NCBI GenBank assembly: GCA_021654635.1
Contig: AP025179.1
Span: 4,092,001 to 4,156,000, forward strand
Reading direction: 5' to 3'
DNA from: Mycobacterium kiyosense
Lineage (GTDB): Bacteria > Actinomycetota > Actinomycetes > Mycobacteriales > Mycobacteriaceae
Length of the DNA stretch: 64,000 nucleotides
A program made the position numbers and the translations under genes. The notes beneath the pieces were generated by a model. That model was not told the DNA's origin, searched no databases, and saw only the letters and a list, made by a program, of their open reading frames with translations. Positions 1-11,510 of this stretch are shown in pieces; positions within the stretch are counted from its first letter, which is position 1, and every line of letters begins with the position of its first letter.

Positions 1-1064
1 CGGTACGCCTCGTCGGCCAGCAGTTCGTTGCGCTGCAGCTGGTCACGCAGGTGCAGGGCCGCCGTGCCCGCACCGAACTCCTCGAACACCGGCAGATCGA
101 TTCCGTCGGAATACAACTCGAACGGAACCGGCAGGTGCTGGAACCGCACACTGGATGCGAGCACCTTGTTCAGCAGGCGGGTGCCGCGCCCGAACACGTG
201 TACTGCCAACGGCATCGACTTGGCGTCCGCCGATACCAGCATGCTCATTCGAACACCCTTGCGGCGGTTCAGGATTCGACTACTGGTGAGGAAGAACATG
301 AGGGGGGACAGCGGGCTGTTGACGTTGGGGGCGCTCTGCAGGATCCGGCCACGCTTGCGCAGCACCTCGATCAGCCGCCGGCGTTCGCGCCAGGTCGCGA
401 AGGTCGACGGCAGCGCGCGCGAGCGGAAGCGCTCCCCGTCGAGCTTGTCGATCGGCGCGTCCATGCCGGACATGCCCAGCATTCCGGCTTCCAGTGCGTC
501 GTCGAGTAGTCGCGCCATCTTTTCCAGCTCGGCGTCGCTGGGACGCACCGCGGCGTCGGTGGCGCGGTCGAGGCCCAGCACCGCGGTGCGCAGGTCCGAA
601 TGACCAAGCATCGAGCTGATATTCGGGCCGAGTGGCAGTGCGTCGATGGCCTCGATGTACTCCTGCGGTGTGGACCAGGTGCGGTTGTCTTCGAGTGCGC
701 CGAGCACGAAGTTGCGCGGCACCGCCTCGACCCGGCTGAACAGGTCGGCGGCGTCCTGCGAGTCGGCGTAGACCGTCGACAGCGAGCAGTTGCCCAGCAG
801 CAGCGTGGTGACGCCGTGCCGAACCGACTCGCGCAACCCCGGGTCGAGCAGGATCTCGGCGTCGTAGTGGGTGTGCACGTCGATGAAGCCGGGCGCGATC
901 CACTTGCCGGCCGCGTCGATGACCTCGGGGCAGCCGGTCTCATCGAGCGGGCTGGCCGAGACGGTGGCCACCACCCCGTCCCGGATGCCCAGGGTGCGGG
1001 TCTGCGGTTGGGCGCCGGTGCCGTCGAACCACAGTCCGTCGCGGATGATCACGTCGTAGGTCAC
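1..1064 (-). CDS. N-acyl-D-amino-acid deacylase-type amidohydrolase (Rv2913c-like), 3' end outside window
   Basis: This is the first ~354 codons of an amidohydrolase of the D-aminoacylase group, zinc hydrolases that remove acyl groups from D-amino acids. I start it at a GTG (1064-1062) with GGAGG just upstream. The N-terminus is a small beta-sandwich strand set (TYDVIIRDGLWFDGT), followed by the metal-binding GFIDVHTHYDAE motif with its HxH near residues 64-66. The block FGAGTAALHLRDQLQ lies close to the window edge. The frame is open from 1064 to base 1 with no stop, so the C-terminal part lies beyond the window. The next gene upstream is another amidohydrolase. The exact substrate cannot be told from sequence. 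Confidence 0.85.
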   Translation of the reverse strand, partial: MTYDVIIRDGLWFDGTGAQPQTRTLGIRDGVVATVSASPLDETGCPEVIDAAGKWIAPGFIDVHTHYDAEILLDPGLRESVRHGVTTLLLGNCSLSTVYADSQDAADLFSRVEAVPRNFVLGALEDNRTWSTPQEYIEAIDALPLGPNISSMLGHSDLRTAVLGLDRATDAAVRPSDAELEKMARLLDDALEAGMLGMSGMDAPIDKLDGERFRSRALPSTFATWRERRRLIEVLRKRGRILQSAPNVNSPLSPLMFFLTSSRILNRRKGVRMSMLVSADAKSMPLAVHVFGRGTRLLNKVLASSVRFQHLPVPFELYSDGIDLPVFEEFGAGTAALHLRDQLQRNELLADEAY

Positions 1065-1142
1065 AGGTCCTCCAGGGTCGCGGGCTGACCGTGAACCTAA
1101 CATAGATAGCGATCACTCGCAATCTTTCATCTGGCCCGGAGG

Positions 1143-2219
1143 TCAGCCGGGTCGGAACACCCTCCCGCGCAAAATCACCAGGTCGGGACGGTTCAGCACC
1201 GCCGGTCCGCGCCGCGGGTCCTCGGCGTAGCACAACAGGTCAGCCGACGCCCCATGGTCCAGACCCGGCCGGCCCAGCCACCGCCTGGCGTCCCAGCACG
1301 CCGCGCCCAGCGCTTCGTCGCCGGTCATGCCAATGCCCTTGAGGGCTTCGACCTCGTCGGCGATCCGCCCATGCGCGATCATGCCGCCGGCATCCGTGCC
1401 GGCGTACACCGGCACCCCGGCCTCATGCGCCGCCGCCACCCGCGGATAGGCGCGCTCGTACAGGTCGCGCATGTGCGCCGCGTAGGTCGGGTAACGCGTC
1501 GCCGCGTCGGCGATGCCCGGGAAGTTCTCCACGTTGATCAGCGTGGGCACCAGCGCGGTGCCGTGCTCGACCATGAGTGCGATGGTGTCGTCGGTCAGCC
1601 CGGTGCCGTGCTCGATGCAGTCGATGCCCGCCTTGATCAGGCCGGGCAGCGCGTCCTCGCCGAAGACGTGGGCGGTGACCCGGGCACCGTTGGCGTGCGC
1701 GGCGTCGATGGCGGCCTTGAGGACGTCGTCGGACCACAGCGGCGCGAGATCGCCTATCCCCCGATCGATCCAGTCGCCGACCAGCTTGACCCAGCCGTCG
1801 CCGCGGCGAGCCTGCTCGGCCACCGCATCCGGAAGTTGCGACTCGTCCTCGAGGTCCGCGGCCAACCCGGGGATGTAGCGCTTGGGCCTGGCCAGGTGCC
1901 GTCCGGCGCGGATGATCCGGGGCAGGTCCGCATGGTGGTCGAGGCTACGGGTGTCGATCGGCGAGCCGCAGTCCCGCAGCAGCAGCGCGCCGGCCTCCCG
2001 TTCGGCCTCGGCCTGGGCGATCGCCTCGTCGAGTTCGACGCCGCCGTCCTTACCGAGCCCGACGTGACAGTGCGCGTCGACCAGCCCGGGCAGAATCCAG
2101 CCCGTGTCGAAGACGGTGTCGGCGCCCGCCACCGGTTCGGTGCTGAGGCGGCCATCGACGATCCACAGGTCGGTGGCGACCTCACCGGGCAGGCTCAGCC
2201 CGCGCACGTGCAAACGCAC
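1143..2219 (-). CDS. Amidohydrolase of the imidazolonepropionase-like group (Rv2915c-like)
   Basis: A 358-residue protein of the metal-dependent amidohydrolase superfamily. The N-terminus forms the usual beta-sandwich, then LPGLVDAHCHVGL gives the first metal ligands (HxH at ~50-52). A histidine-bearing strand (ARVTAHVFGE), an EHGTGL segment and the late YAGTDAGG motif supply the remaining ligands and the catalytic Asp expected in this fold. It starts at a GTG, only 7 bases after the ffh stop, so the two are probably co-transcribed. In M. tuberculosis pknI sits between this gene and the Rv2913c homologue; here only 78 bases separate them. The natural substrate is unknown. Confidence 0.85.
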   Translation of the reverse strand: MRLHVRGLSLPGEVATDLWIVDGRLSTEPVAGADTVFDTGWILPGLVDAHCHVGLGKDGGVELDEAIAQAEAEREAGALLLRDCGSPIDTRSLDHHADLPRIIRAGRHLARPKRYIPGLAADLEDESQLPDAVAEQARRGDGWVKLVGDWIDRGIGDLAPLWSDDVLKAAIDAAHANGARVTAHVFGEDALPGLIKAGIDCIEHGTGLTDDTIALMVEHGTALVPTLINVENFPGIADAATRYPTYAAHMRDLYERAYPRVAAAHEAGVPVYAGTDAGGMIAHGRIADEVEALKGIGMTGDEALGAACWDARRWLGRPGLDHGASADLLCYAEDPRRGPAVLNRPDLVILRGRVFRPG

Positions 2220-2226
2220 GGCGCGG

Positions 2227-3784
2227 CTATTTCTGCCCGGGGAACTTGAGCTTGGACAGGTCGAAATCGGCCAGGCCGGGCGGCAATTCGTTGAGGCCCT
2301 CCGGCATCTGGGACAGATCCGGGAAGCCCGCCGGCATGCCCGGCATCCCGGCGCCGAACGGACTCCTGACCTTCGGCGGCGTCGGGCCGCGCGCCCCCTT
2401 CTTGCCCTTCTTTCCCTTGGCGCTCTTGGACTTCCGCGTCGCCGACTTGCGGCCCATCCCGGGGATGCCCATGCCGCCGAGCATCGACGACATCATCTTG
2501 CGGGCCTCGAAGAAGCGGTCCACCAGCTGGTTGACCTCGGAGACGGTGACGCCGGAGCCGTTGGCGATGCGCAACCGGCGGGAGGCGTTGATGATCTTCG
2601 GGTCGGCGCGCTCCTGCGGGGTCATGCCGCGGATGATGGCCTGGATCCGGTCCAGCGACTTGTCGTCGACCTCGGCCAGCGCGTCCTTCATCTGCGCGCC
2701 ACCGGGCAGCATGCCCAGCAGGTTGCCGATCGGGCCCATCTTGCGCACCGCGAGCATCTGCTCGAGGAAGTCCTCCAGGGGTGAGCTCGCCGGCCCCGAT
2801 CTTGGCGGCGGCCGCCTCGGCCTGCTGGGCGTCGAAGACCTGCTCGGCCTGTTCGATCAGGCTCAGCACGTCGCCCATGCCCAAAATGCGGCTGGCCATC
2901 CGGTCCGGGTGGAAGACGTCGAAGTCTTCGAACTTCTCCCCGGTGGAGGCGAAAAGGATTGGCACACCGGTGACTTCACGCACCGACAGCGCGGCGCCAC
3001 CGCGGGCGTCGCCGTCCAGCTTGGTCAGTACCACGCCGGTGAAGCCGACGCCGTCGCCGAACGCCTGGGCGGTGGCGACCGCGTCCTGGCCGATCATCGC
3101 GTCCAGGACGAACAGCACTTCGTCGGGGTCGACGGCGTCGCGGATGGCGGCGGCCTGCGCCATCAGCTCCTCGTCGATGCCCAGGCGCCCCGCGGTGTCG
3201 ACGATGACGAAGTCGAAGTGCTTGGCCTTGGCCTCGGCGATGCCGGCGGCCGCGACGGCGACCGGGTCGCCCGGGCCGGACTCTGGTGAGGCGCCGGGGT
3301 GCGGCGCGAACACCGGTACTCCGGCGCGCTGCCCAACGACCTGCAGCTGGTTGACCGCGGCCGGCCGCTGCAGGTCACAGGCCACCAGCAGCGGCGTGTG
3401 CCCCTGGTTCTTGAGCCGGTAGGCGAGCTTGCCGGCCAGCGTCGTCTTGCCGGAGCCCTGTAGGCCGGCGAGCATGATCACCGTCGGCGGGTTCTTGGCG
3501 TAGTGCAGCTCGCGGGTCTGCCCGCCGAGGATGCCGATCAGCTCCTCGTTGACGATCTTGACCACCTGCTGCGCGGGGTTTAGCGCGCCGGACACCTCGT
3601 GACCGCGGGCGCGTTCCTTGATACGGGCGACGAACGCCCGCACCACGGGCAGCGAGACGTCGGCTTCCAGCAGCGCGAGCCGGATTTCGCGGGTGGTGGC
3701 CTCGATATCGGCGTCGGTGAGGCGGCCCTTGCCGCGCAGCCCCGCCAGGGCACCGGTCAACCGGTCGGACAGCGATTCAAACAC
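2227..3784 (-). CDS. ffh: Signal recognition particle protein Ffh, with apparent 1-base frameshift
   Basis: Ffh is the SRP54 GTPase that binds signal peptides with 4.5S RNA and docks on FtsY. The N domain is followed by the G domain with the P-loop GLQGSGKTT (~108-116), DTAGR (~196-200) and TKLDGDARGG. The methionine-rich M domain (GGMGIPGMGRK, then a K/G-rich tail) is intact but in another frame. The frame breaks after GELT: a run of four G at 2778-2781 has one base too many, turning the expected EDFLEQMLAVRKMG join into a nonsense tail. Removing one G restores a ~518-residue protein ending at 2227. Because ffh is essential, a consensus error is the simplest explanation. The start is a GTG. 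Confidence 0.93.
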
Positions 3785-3988
3785 GTGGGCCAGCCTAATG
3801 GCTGCCGTGGGTCCGGCGCCGCCGGGCGCGATCTGCCGTCGCGAACTCGCAGCACCCAGCGCCGGCCGGGTTACACGGTTTTACGGCCGCGATCGTCCGC
3901 GACAGCCCAGCGCCCCGGTTGCAGATTCCCGGCATTGCGCGCCGCTGTTTCGTCACCGCCAGCAAGCAGCCGGATTTATCATTCGCAG
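3785..3988. other. Divergent intergenic region, ffh / hypothetical gene
   Basis: About 200 bases separate the divergent ffh start and the small plus-strand gene. It should hold both promoters. I see no strong inverted repeat or clear consensus -35/-10 pair in it. Confidence 0.5.
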
Positions 3989-4390
3989 ATGCCGGACACG
4001 TCCGGGGTCGACCTGCACGCGCGGCCTCGCTGGATGCGGACGGGGTACCGGTACTTCCCGTATGCGGCGCGACAATCTGGGCAGTGGTGGGTGCTGCGAG
4101 TCAACTACGACTTTCCCGCACACGACCTCTACACGCTGTTCATCGACGGGACCGCCGTCGGCGACGTCACCGGCGATCCCGACCATCCGGCCCCGTTGAT
4201 CGCCGGCATCGGCTCGCTGAAGTGGGCCGACAGGCTCGCCGACGAGCCGGCGCTCGATCCCGCCACCGCAGCAGCCGTCGTCGGCACCGTCGCGCAGTAC
4301 GCCGATTACGGCAGCGAGCGCGGCGATCCCTGCATCTTCTGCGACGGCAACGACGGACTGGAAAAGAACGACGGACCGGCAAGCGATTGA
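3989..4390 (+). CDS. Hypothetical protein, DUF-like, 133 aa
   Basis: I start at the ATG at 3989 (MPDTSGVDLHARPRWM); longer versions of this frame read through the ffh promoter region and are unlikely. The protein is rich in aromatic residues (GYRYFPYAARQSGQWWVLRVNYDFP) followed by FIDG and VGDVTGDP, which reads like an alternating beta-strand domain, perhaps binding a ligand or partner. A CIFCDG CxxC pair sits at ~115-118 near the C-terminus. No signal peptide or membrane segment is visible. It is 28 bases upstream of the alpha/beta hydrolase on the same strand, so they probably form a two-gene operon. I do not recognise a function. Confidence 0.75.
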   Translation: MPDTSGVDLHARPRWMRTGYRYFPYAARQSGQWWVLRVNYDFPAHDLYTLFIDGTAVGDVTGDPDHPAPLIAGIGSLKWADRLADEPALDPATAAAVVGTVAQYADYGSERGDPCIFCDGNDGLEKNDGPASD

Positions 4391-4418
4391 TAAAGGGAAG
4401 GGAAACGGACGCACCCTG

Positions 4419-5195
4419 ATGCTGGAGATGATCGAGAAAGGCTCCCCGGACGCCCAGCCGCTGCTGTTCGTGCACGGCGGCTGGCACGGCGCGTGGTGCT
4501 GGGAGAATTTTCTGAACTACTTCGCCGATGCGGGCTACCGGGCCGTGGCGATGAGCTTGCGCGGACACGGCGCCAGCGCCACCGCCAAGCCACTGAACCG
4601 CTGCTCGATGGCCGACTACATCGACGACGTCGGGACGGCCGTGGACATCCTCGGTGGCCAGCCGGTACTGATCGGGCACTCCCTGGGCGGTTTCACCGTG
4701 CAGCGCTACCTGGAGACCCATCGCGCGCCGGGGGCGGTGCTGGTGGGGTCGGTGCCGCCGAAGGGCTATCTGCGGCTGGCCACGCGCGTCTGGCGCAAGC
4801 ACCCGCTGATCGCGATCCGGGGCTTCACCGGTGGCACACTGCTGGAATTCGTCGACACCCCGCAACTGGCGCGCGACTACCTGTTCTGTGCCCAGACGCC
4901 AGCGGCGATCGTCGAATCGTGCCGATCGCAAGCCGGACCCGAGAGCCTGCGCGCGGCGGCCGTCGACCCGATGATTCGTGGCGTCAAGACCAAGCTGATT
5001 ACGACGCCGATGCTGGTGCTCGGCGCCGAGCACGACGGCTTCGTCAGCACCGGGGACGTCCGGGCCACCGCGCGCGCCTACCGGACCGAGCCGGAATTCT
5101 TCGACATGGGCCACAACATGATGCTCGAACCCGGGTGGCCCGACGTCGCCGCACGTATCCGGTCTTGGCTCGAATCTCGCGACGCGCCGCGCTAA
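4419..5195 (+). CDS. Alpha/beta hydrolase
   Basis: A 258-residue alpha/beta-hydrolase-fold enzyme. The oxyanion region FVHGGWHGAW lies near residues 17-26, the nucleophile elbow GHSLGG puts Ser at ~88, GAEHDGF gives the acid (Asp ~206), and MGHNMMLEP gives the catalytic His (~232). There is no signal peptide, so it is likely cytoplasmic. It resembles small esterase/thioesterase-like hydrolases, but the substrate cannot be deduced. It follows the 133-residue hypothetical gene on the same strand and precedes the Rv2917-like helicase. Confidence 0.85.
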   Translation: MLEMIEKGSPDAQPLLFVHGGWHGAWCWENFLNYFADAGYRAVAMSLRGHGASATAKPLNRCSMADYIDDVGTAVDILGGQPVLIGHSLGGFTVQRYLETHRAPGAVLVGSVPPKGYLRLATRVWRKHPLIAIRGFTGGTLLEFVDTPQLARDYLFCAQTPAAIVESCRSQAGPESLRAAAVDPMIRGVKTKLITTPMLVLGAEHDGFVSTGDVRATARAYRTEPEFFDMGHNMMLEPGWPDVAARIRSWLESRDAPR

Positions 5196-5234
5196 GCTGA
5201 CCTCGCGAGCGCGCCCGAAAAGCGTTGCCATGCT

Positions 5235-7016
5235 ATGTTTTACAGCCCAGCACCGACCACGCATGGTGCCTCAGCTCAGCCAGTTATGGGGGAACTGTTG
5301 TCGTTGCAGCCGGTCGGGCACTTCCCCGCTGACACGACGCGAGCATTGCGCGGCTGGCAGCGTCGCGCGTTGGTCAAGTACCTGGGCACCGAGCCACGCG
5401 ACTTCCTGGCCGTCGCCACCCCCGGGTCGGGCAAGACGGCGTTCGCACTGCGCATCGCCGGTGAGCTGATCGCCCATCGGGCCGTCGAGCAACTCACCGT
5501 CGTCGTCCCCACCGAGCACCTGAAGATCCAGTGGGCGCAGGCCGCGTCCCGGCAGGGGCTGTCGCTGGACCCGAAGTTCTCCAACTCCAACCCGCAGACC
5601 TCGCCGGAGTTCCACGGGGTGGTCGTCACCTACGCGCAGGTGGCCGCGCACCCGACACTGCACCGGGTGCGCACCGAGCAGCGCAAGACGCTGGTCGTCT
5701 TCGACGAGATCCACCACGGCGGGGACGCCAAGACCTGGGGTGACGCCATCCGCGAGGCGTTCAGCGACGCCACCCGCCGGCTTGCGCTGACCGGCACGCC
5801 GTTCCGCAGCGACGACTGCCCCATTCCCTACGTCGAGTACGAGCCCGACGCCGAGGGCGTGCTGCGCTCGCGGGCCGACCATACCTACGGCTACGCCGAG
5901 GCGCTGGCCGACGGCGTGGTCCGCCCTGTGGTGTTCATGGCCTATTCCGGGCAGGCGCGGTGGCGGGACAGCGCGGGCGAAGAGCACGAGGCCCGGCTGG
6001 GTGAGCCGCTGTCGGCCGAGCAGACGGCCCGGGCGTGGCGCACCGCGCTGGATCCGGCCGGCGAGTGGATGCCGGCGGTCATCACCGCGGCCGATCGCCG
6101 GTTGCGCCAGCTGCGCGAGCACGTCCCGGACGCGGGCGGCATGATCATCGCCTCCGACCAGACCGCGGCCCGCGCCTACGCCGCGCTGCTGAAAAAGCTG
6201 ACCGGTGAAGACCCGACCGTGGTGCTGTCCGACGACCCGAAATCGTCGGCCCGCATCAGCGAGTTCTCCGCCGGCACCAGCCGGTGGCTGGTCGCGGTGC
6301 GCATGGTCTCCGAGGGGGTGGACGTGCCGCGGCTCTCGGTCGGCATCTACGCCACCAGCGCGTCGACCCCGTTGTTCTTCGCCCAGGCCATCGGGCGGTT
6401 CGTGCGCTCCCGCCGGCCCGGGGAGACGGCCAGCATCTTCCTGCCGTCGGTGCCCAATCTGTTGCAGTTGGCCAGCGAGCTGGAGGCCCAGCGCGACCAC
6501 GTGCTGGGCAAACCGCACCGCGAATCGCTCGAGGATCCGCTGCTCGACGATCCGGCCGTCAAGGAGCAGAACGAGCCGGGCGAACCCGACAAGGGTTTCG
6601 TCTCACTGGGCGCCGATGCCGAGCTGGATCAGGTCATCTTCGACGGTTCGTCGTTCGGCACCGCCACCCCCGCCGGCAGCGACGAAGAGGCCGACTACCT
6701 GGGCATCCCCGGATTGCTCGACGCCGAACAGATGCGGGCGCTGCTGCACCGCCGCCAGGACGAGCAGCTGCAGAAGCGAGCCGCGACCGGGCAGGGAGCG
6801 GCCGTGCCGATCACCACCCACGGGCAGCTGCGCGAGCTGCGCCGCGAGCTCAACGCGCTGGTGTCGATCGCGCATCACCGCACCGGCAAGCCGCACGGCT
6901 GGATCCACAACGAGCTGCGCCGCCGCTGCGGCGGCCCGCCGATCGCGGCCGCGACGCGAGATCAGCTCAAGGAGCGCATCGACGCGGTGCGGCGGCTCAA
7001 CGCCGAGCAGTCCTGA
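5235..7016 (+). CDS. Superfamily II DEAD/DEAH-type helicase (Rv2917-like)
   Basis: A 593-residue SF2 ATPase. Motif I is [10 protein letters not shown] (~61-70), motif II is FDEIHHGGD (DEIHH ~157-161), and motif III is ALTGTPFRS. The second RecA lobe carries [13 protein letters not shown] and [11 protein letters not shown] (motifs V and VI). The architecture (restriction-enzyme-like helicase core with an alpha-helical C-terminus) suggests nucleic acid unwinding or remodelling; no nuclease domain is visible. I chose the ATG at 5235; an internal ATG at 5286 ([10 protein letters not shown]) is a possible shorter start. The 3' end overlaps the glnD stop by 20 bases (convergent). Confidence 0.85.
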   Translation: MFYSPAPTTHGASAQPVMGELLSLQPVGHFPADTTRALRGWQRRALVKYLGTEPRDFLAVATPGSGKTAFALRIAGELIAHRAVEQLTVVVPTEHLKIQWAQAASRQGLSLDPKFSNSNPQTSPEFHGVVVTYAQVAAHPTLHRVRTEQRKTLVVFDEIHHGGDAKTWGDAIREAFSDATRRLALTGTPFRSDDCPIPYVEYEPDAEGVLRSRADHTYGYAEALADGVVRPVVFMAYSGQARWRDSAGEEHEARLGEPLSAEQTARAWRTALDPAGEWMPAVITAADRRLRQLREHVPDAGGMIIASDQTAARAYAALLKKLTGEDPTVVLSDDPKSSARISEFSAGTSRWLVAVRMVSEGVDVPRLSVGIYATSASTPLFFAQAIGRFVRSRRPGETASIFLPSVPNLLQLASELEAQRDHVLGKPHRESLEDPLLDDPAVKEQNEPGEPDKGFVSLGADAELDQVIFDGSSFGTATPAGSDEEADYLGIPGLLDAEQMRALLHRRQDEQLQKRAATGQGAAVPITTHGQLRELRRELNALVSIAHHRTGKPHGWIHNELRRRCGGPPIAAATRDQLKERIDAVRRLNAEQS

Positions 7017-9570
7017 CCCCGCCCGACCGCGCCCCCAGTGTGAAACTGCCGACGCTCCACCGGGGCGTGTCCCGTCGTGAAGTCCACAGTCGGGGCGGGG
7101 CAAAGAGGGCCCCCACCGGCTCGTCGACCATCACCACAGCCGGGGCGCCCAACACCTCCAGCAGGTTCCTCTCCACCGCGGCGCGCGCATTGACCTCGGG
7201 CGGGACCGTCACGCAGAACACGTCGGCCGCCGTCGAGCCGAAGGTGTTGACCTTCGCCCAGACGATGTCGGTGTGCGCCCGCTCCAGCGCCCCGGTCAAC
7301 AGTGCGAGCAGGCCCACCCGGTCCATCGCGCGCACTTCCAGGATCAGTTGGCCCGGGGTGTCGGTGTCCAGCCACAGGATGCGCGGCGGCGCCGTCGAGC
7401 GCGTCACCGGCACCCCGACCTGTACTTCACCGGCGCGGGCGGTCGCCGAACTGGTGGCCTCGACATCGCGTTTCTCCACCGCCGAGAGCACGTCGACGTC
7501 ACCGCGCAGGGCACCCACAAAGGCTTGCCGCAACAGGTCTGCCGCCGGCGGCGAGCCGAACAGCGGCGACACCACGAACTCGGTGATCGCGACGCCTTCG
7601 TGCACATTGACCGACGCCGAATGCACGCGCAGCGAGTTCAGCGCCAGTACCGCAGCGGCCTTGGAGACCAGTCCGCGCTCGTCCGGCGCGACCATCACCG
7701 CGTGCAGGCGCTCGCCGTCCCCCGCGTTGATCTCGACATGCACGCCTCGCTGCGCCGCGAGCGAAAGGTATTGCGGCGCAGTCGGTTCGGCTTGCGGCAG
7801 CGGTTCGCCGGCCATCTCCAGCCGGCAGCGTCGCACCAGATCGGCGACCAGGGAGGCCTTCCAGTCGCTCCACACCCCGGGCCCGGTGGCCTTCGAGTCG
7901 GCCTCGGACAGGGCGTGCATCAGCTCGAGCAGTTGCGGATCCCCGCCCAGCGCCTCGGAGACGGCCGTGATGGTCTTGGGATCGTTCAGGTCGCTACGGG
8001 TAGCGGTGATGGGCAGCAGCAGGTGGTGCCGGACCATCTGGGACAAGGTGTTGATGTCGGCGGGCGGCAGGCCCAGCCGCTCGCCGATCGGGACCACCAA
8101 ATCGGCGCCGAGCACACAGTGGTCCACGCCCCTGCCCTTGCCGATGTCGTGCAGCAGCGCGCCGAGCGCCAGCAGGTCCGGGCGGGCCACGTTGGTGGTC
8201 AGCGGCGCGGCATTGACCGCGCACTCCACCACGTGGCGGTCCACCGTCCACTTGTGCGACACGTCGCGCGGCGGCAGGTCCCGGATCGAATCCCACTCCG
8301 GGAGCAGCTGGCCCCACAACCCGGTGCGGTCGAGGGCTTCGATGGTCTGTAGGGCGGTGGGTCCGGCCAGCAGCACCACCAGCAGGTCGTCCAGCGCCTC
8401 GCGCGGCCACGGCGTCGGCAACGGGGGCGCGGTGTCGGCCAGCCGGCTCAGCGTCGCCGCGCCGATCGGCACGCCGGTGTCGGCCGAGGCCGCCGCCACC
8501 CGCAGCACCAGGCCGGGGTCGTGTTCGGGCTGGGCTTCGCGGGCCAGCACGATCTCACCGGCGTACTCGACCACACCCTCGTCCAGCGGTCGCCGCTTGG
8601 GCCGGCGCACCAGCGCGGCCAGCCCCCGCTTCGGCAGGGCGTTGGCGGCGGTGCGCAGGCCGGTGACAGCGTGGTAGGCGATGGTGCGGCCGGCGCTGGA
8701 CAGCATGCGGGCCAGGTCGAAACGGTCGCCGACGCCCAGCGCGGCGCTGATCTCGTCGGCGAATTGCGCCAGCACCTGGTCGCGGCCGCGGCGCGACACC
8801 ACATGCAGCTCGGTGCGCACGTCGAGCAGGGTCAGATAGGCGTCGTCCAGCGACCCGGCCGGGTTGTCGGCCCGCGACATGCTGTGTCTGTCGATGAGCT
8901 GGGCCAGCGCCAGCGCGTTGATCATCTGGACGTCGCGCAGGCCGCCGCGACCCGACTTCAGGTCCGGCTCGGCGCGATGCGCGATGCGGCCCAGGCGCAG
9001 CCAGCGGGCGTGCGTCATCTCCACGAGTTCGTCCATGCGGGAACGGATTCCGGTGCGCCACTGCCGTCGCACGCCGTCGATCAGTTCGGCCGACAACCGC
9101 TCCTCGCCGGCGATGTGGCGGGCCTCCAGCATGCCCAGGGCGGCCGTCATGTCGGCATTGGCGGTGCTCAGCGCCTCGCTGACGGTCCGCACGCTGTGGT
9201 CGAGCCGGACGTTGGCGTCCCACAGCGGGTACCAGAGCTTGTCAGCAACCGGGCCCAGCACGTCGGCAGGTTTGCCGTCGTGCAGCAACACCAGGTCCAG
9301 GTCCGAATACGGCAGCAGTTCACGCCGGCCCAGGCCGCCGACACCCACCAGCGCAAAGCCGCTGTCGCCGGTGATACCGATCTCGGCGGCTTTGCGGGTC
9401 AGCCAGGTTTCGTGCAGGTCCAGCACCGCTTTGCGCAGCTCGGCGGGCGCCATGCCGGTGAGGTCGCCAGACAGCAGTTCGCGCCGCGCGGCAGCCAGAT
9501 CGACTGCCGCGACGGCGCTTCCTGCTTGCGTTACTTCCGATTCCGAGGTTCCCGGCGGGTCGGGTGTCAC
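6997..9570 (-). CDS. glnD: Bifunctional uridylyltransferase / uridylyl-removing enzyme GlnD
   Basis: GlnD covalently modifies the PII protein encoded just upstream. The nucleotidyltransferase domain carries [17 protein letters not shown] (~76-92), the HD domain [13 protein letters not shown] (~470), and two ACT-like repeats near the C-terminus ([20 protein letters not shown] and [18 protein letters not shown]). I start at the GTG at 9570 ([10 protein letters not shown]); the frame is open upstream, but only through glnB shadow sequence. In actinobacteria GlnD adenylylates PII, which is known from the family and not visible here. The last ~30 codons run through an intergenic inverted repeat and overlap the helicase 3' end, giving 857 residues, longer than the M. 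tuberculosis protein. The real stop may have been lost. Confidence 0.9.
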   Translation of the reverse strand: MTPDPPGTSESEVTQAGSAVAAVDLAAARRELLSGDLTGMAPAELRKAVLDLHETWLTRKAAEIGITGDSGFALVGVGGLGRRELLPYSDLDLVLLHDGKPADVLGPVADKLWYPLWDANVRLDHSVRTVSEALSTANADMTAALGMLEARHIAGEERLSAELIDGVRRQWRTGIRSRMDELVEMTHARWLRLGRIAHRAEPDLKSGRGGLRDVQMINALALAQLIDRHSMSRADNPAGSLDDAYLTLLDVRTELHVVSRRGRDQVLAQFADEISAALGVGDRFDLARMLSSAGRTIAYHAVTGLRTAANALPKRGLAALVRRPKRRPLDEGVVEYAGEIVLAREAQPEHDPGLVLRVAAASADTGVPIGAATLSRLADTAPPLPTPWPREALDDLLVVLLAGPTALQTIEALDRTGLWGQLLPEWDSIRDLPPRDVSHKWTVDRHVVECAVNAAPLTTNVARPDLLALGALLHDIGKGRGVDHCVLGADLVVPIGERLGLPPADINTLSQMVRHHLLLPITATRSDLNDPKTITAVSEALGGDPQLLELMHALSEADSKATGPGVWSDWKASLVADLVRRCRLEMAGEPLPQAEPTAPQYLSLAAQRGVHVEINAGDGERLHAVMVAPDERGLVSKAAAVLALNSLRVHSASVNVHEGVAITEFVVSPLFGSPPAADLLRQAFVGALRGDVDVLSAVEKRDVEATSSATARAGEVQVGVPVTRSTAPPRILWLDTDTPGQLILEVRAMDRVGLLALLTGALERAHTDIVWAKVNTFGSTAADVFCVTVPPEVNARAAVERNLLEVLGAPAVVMVDEPVGALFAPPRLWTSRRDTPRWSVGSFTLGARSGGVRTARR
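7037..7090. repeat. Intergenic imperfect inverted repeat, copy 1
   Basis: Two 18-base arms (7037-7054 with GTGTGAA and CGACG; 7073-7090 with CGTCG and CCACAG) can pair imperfectly around a CG-rich loop. Similar sequences occur at 13091, 18466 and 35107. It lies between the convergent helicase and glnD ends and could act as a two-way terminator. Confidence 0.5.
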
Positions 9571-9598
9571 ACCCGCCCGGCCCGTCTTGGCTGCATCG

Positions 9599-11367
<1,769 letters not shown>

Positions 11368-11469
11368 TCGCTATCACCTCCAGTCAGCGTCGGGAGGGCC
11401 CCAGATGGATTGACTGGTGACCTGATCCAGAACCATGCGCATAAGTTGTTGCGCGGATGGGGCAGCGAT

Positions 11470-11494
11470 GTTTCGTGGAAATTAACGTAGAAAC
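11470..11494 (-). promoter_or_regulatory. Candidate GlnR-type box upstream of amt
   Basis: GTTTC (11470-11474) and GAAAC (11490-11494) form an inverted pair separated by 15 bases. On the minus strand a GTTAA half precedes GAAAC by 7 bases, close to but not matching the GTnAC-n6-GAAAC pattern of actinobacterial GlnR. It is ~100-125 bases upstream of the amt start. GlnR control of this operon is known in other mycobacteria; here it is inferred. Confidence 0.35.
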
Positions 11495-11510
11495 TGGTGT
11501 GTAAGAAGTG

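Noticed and set aside
3599..3988. Long N-terminal extension of the 133-residue hypothetical protein
   Set aside because: It would run opposite the ffh 5' end and through the divergent promoter region; the ATG at 3989 is better placed.
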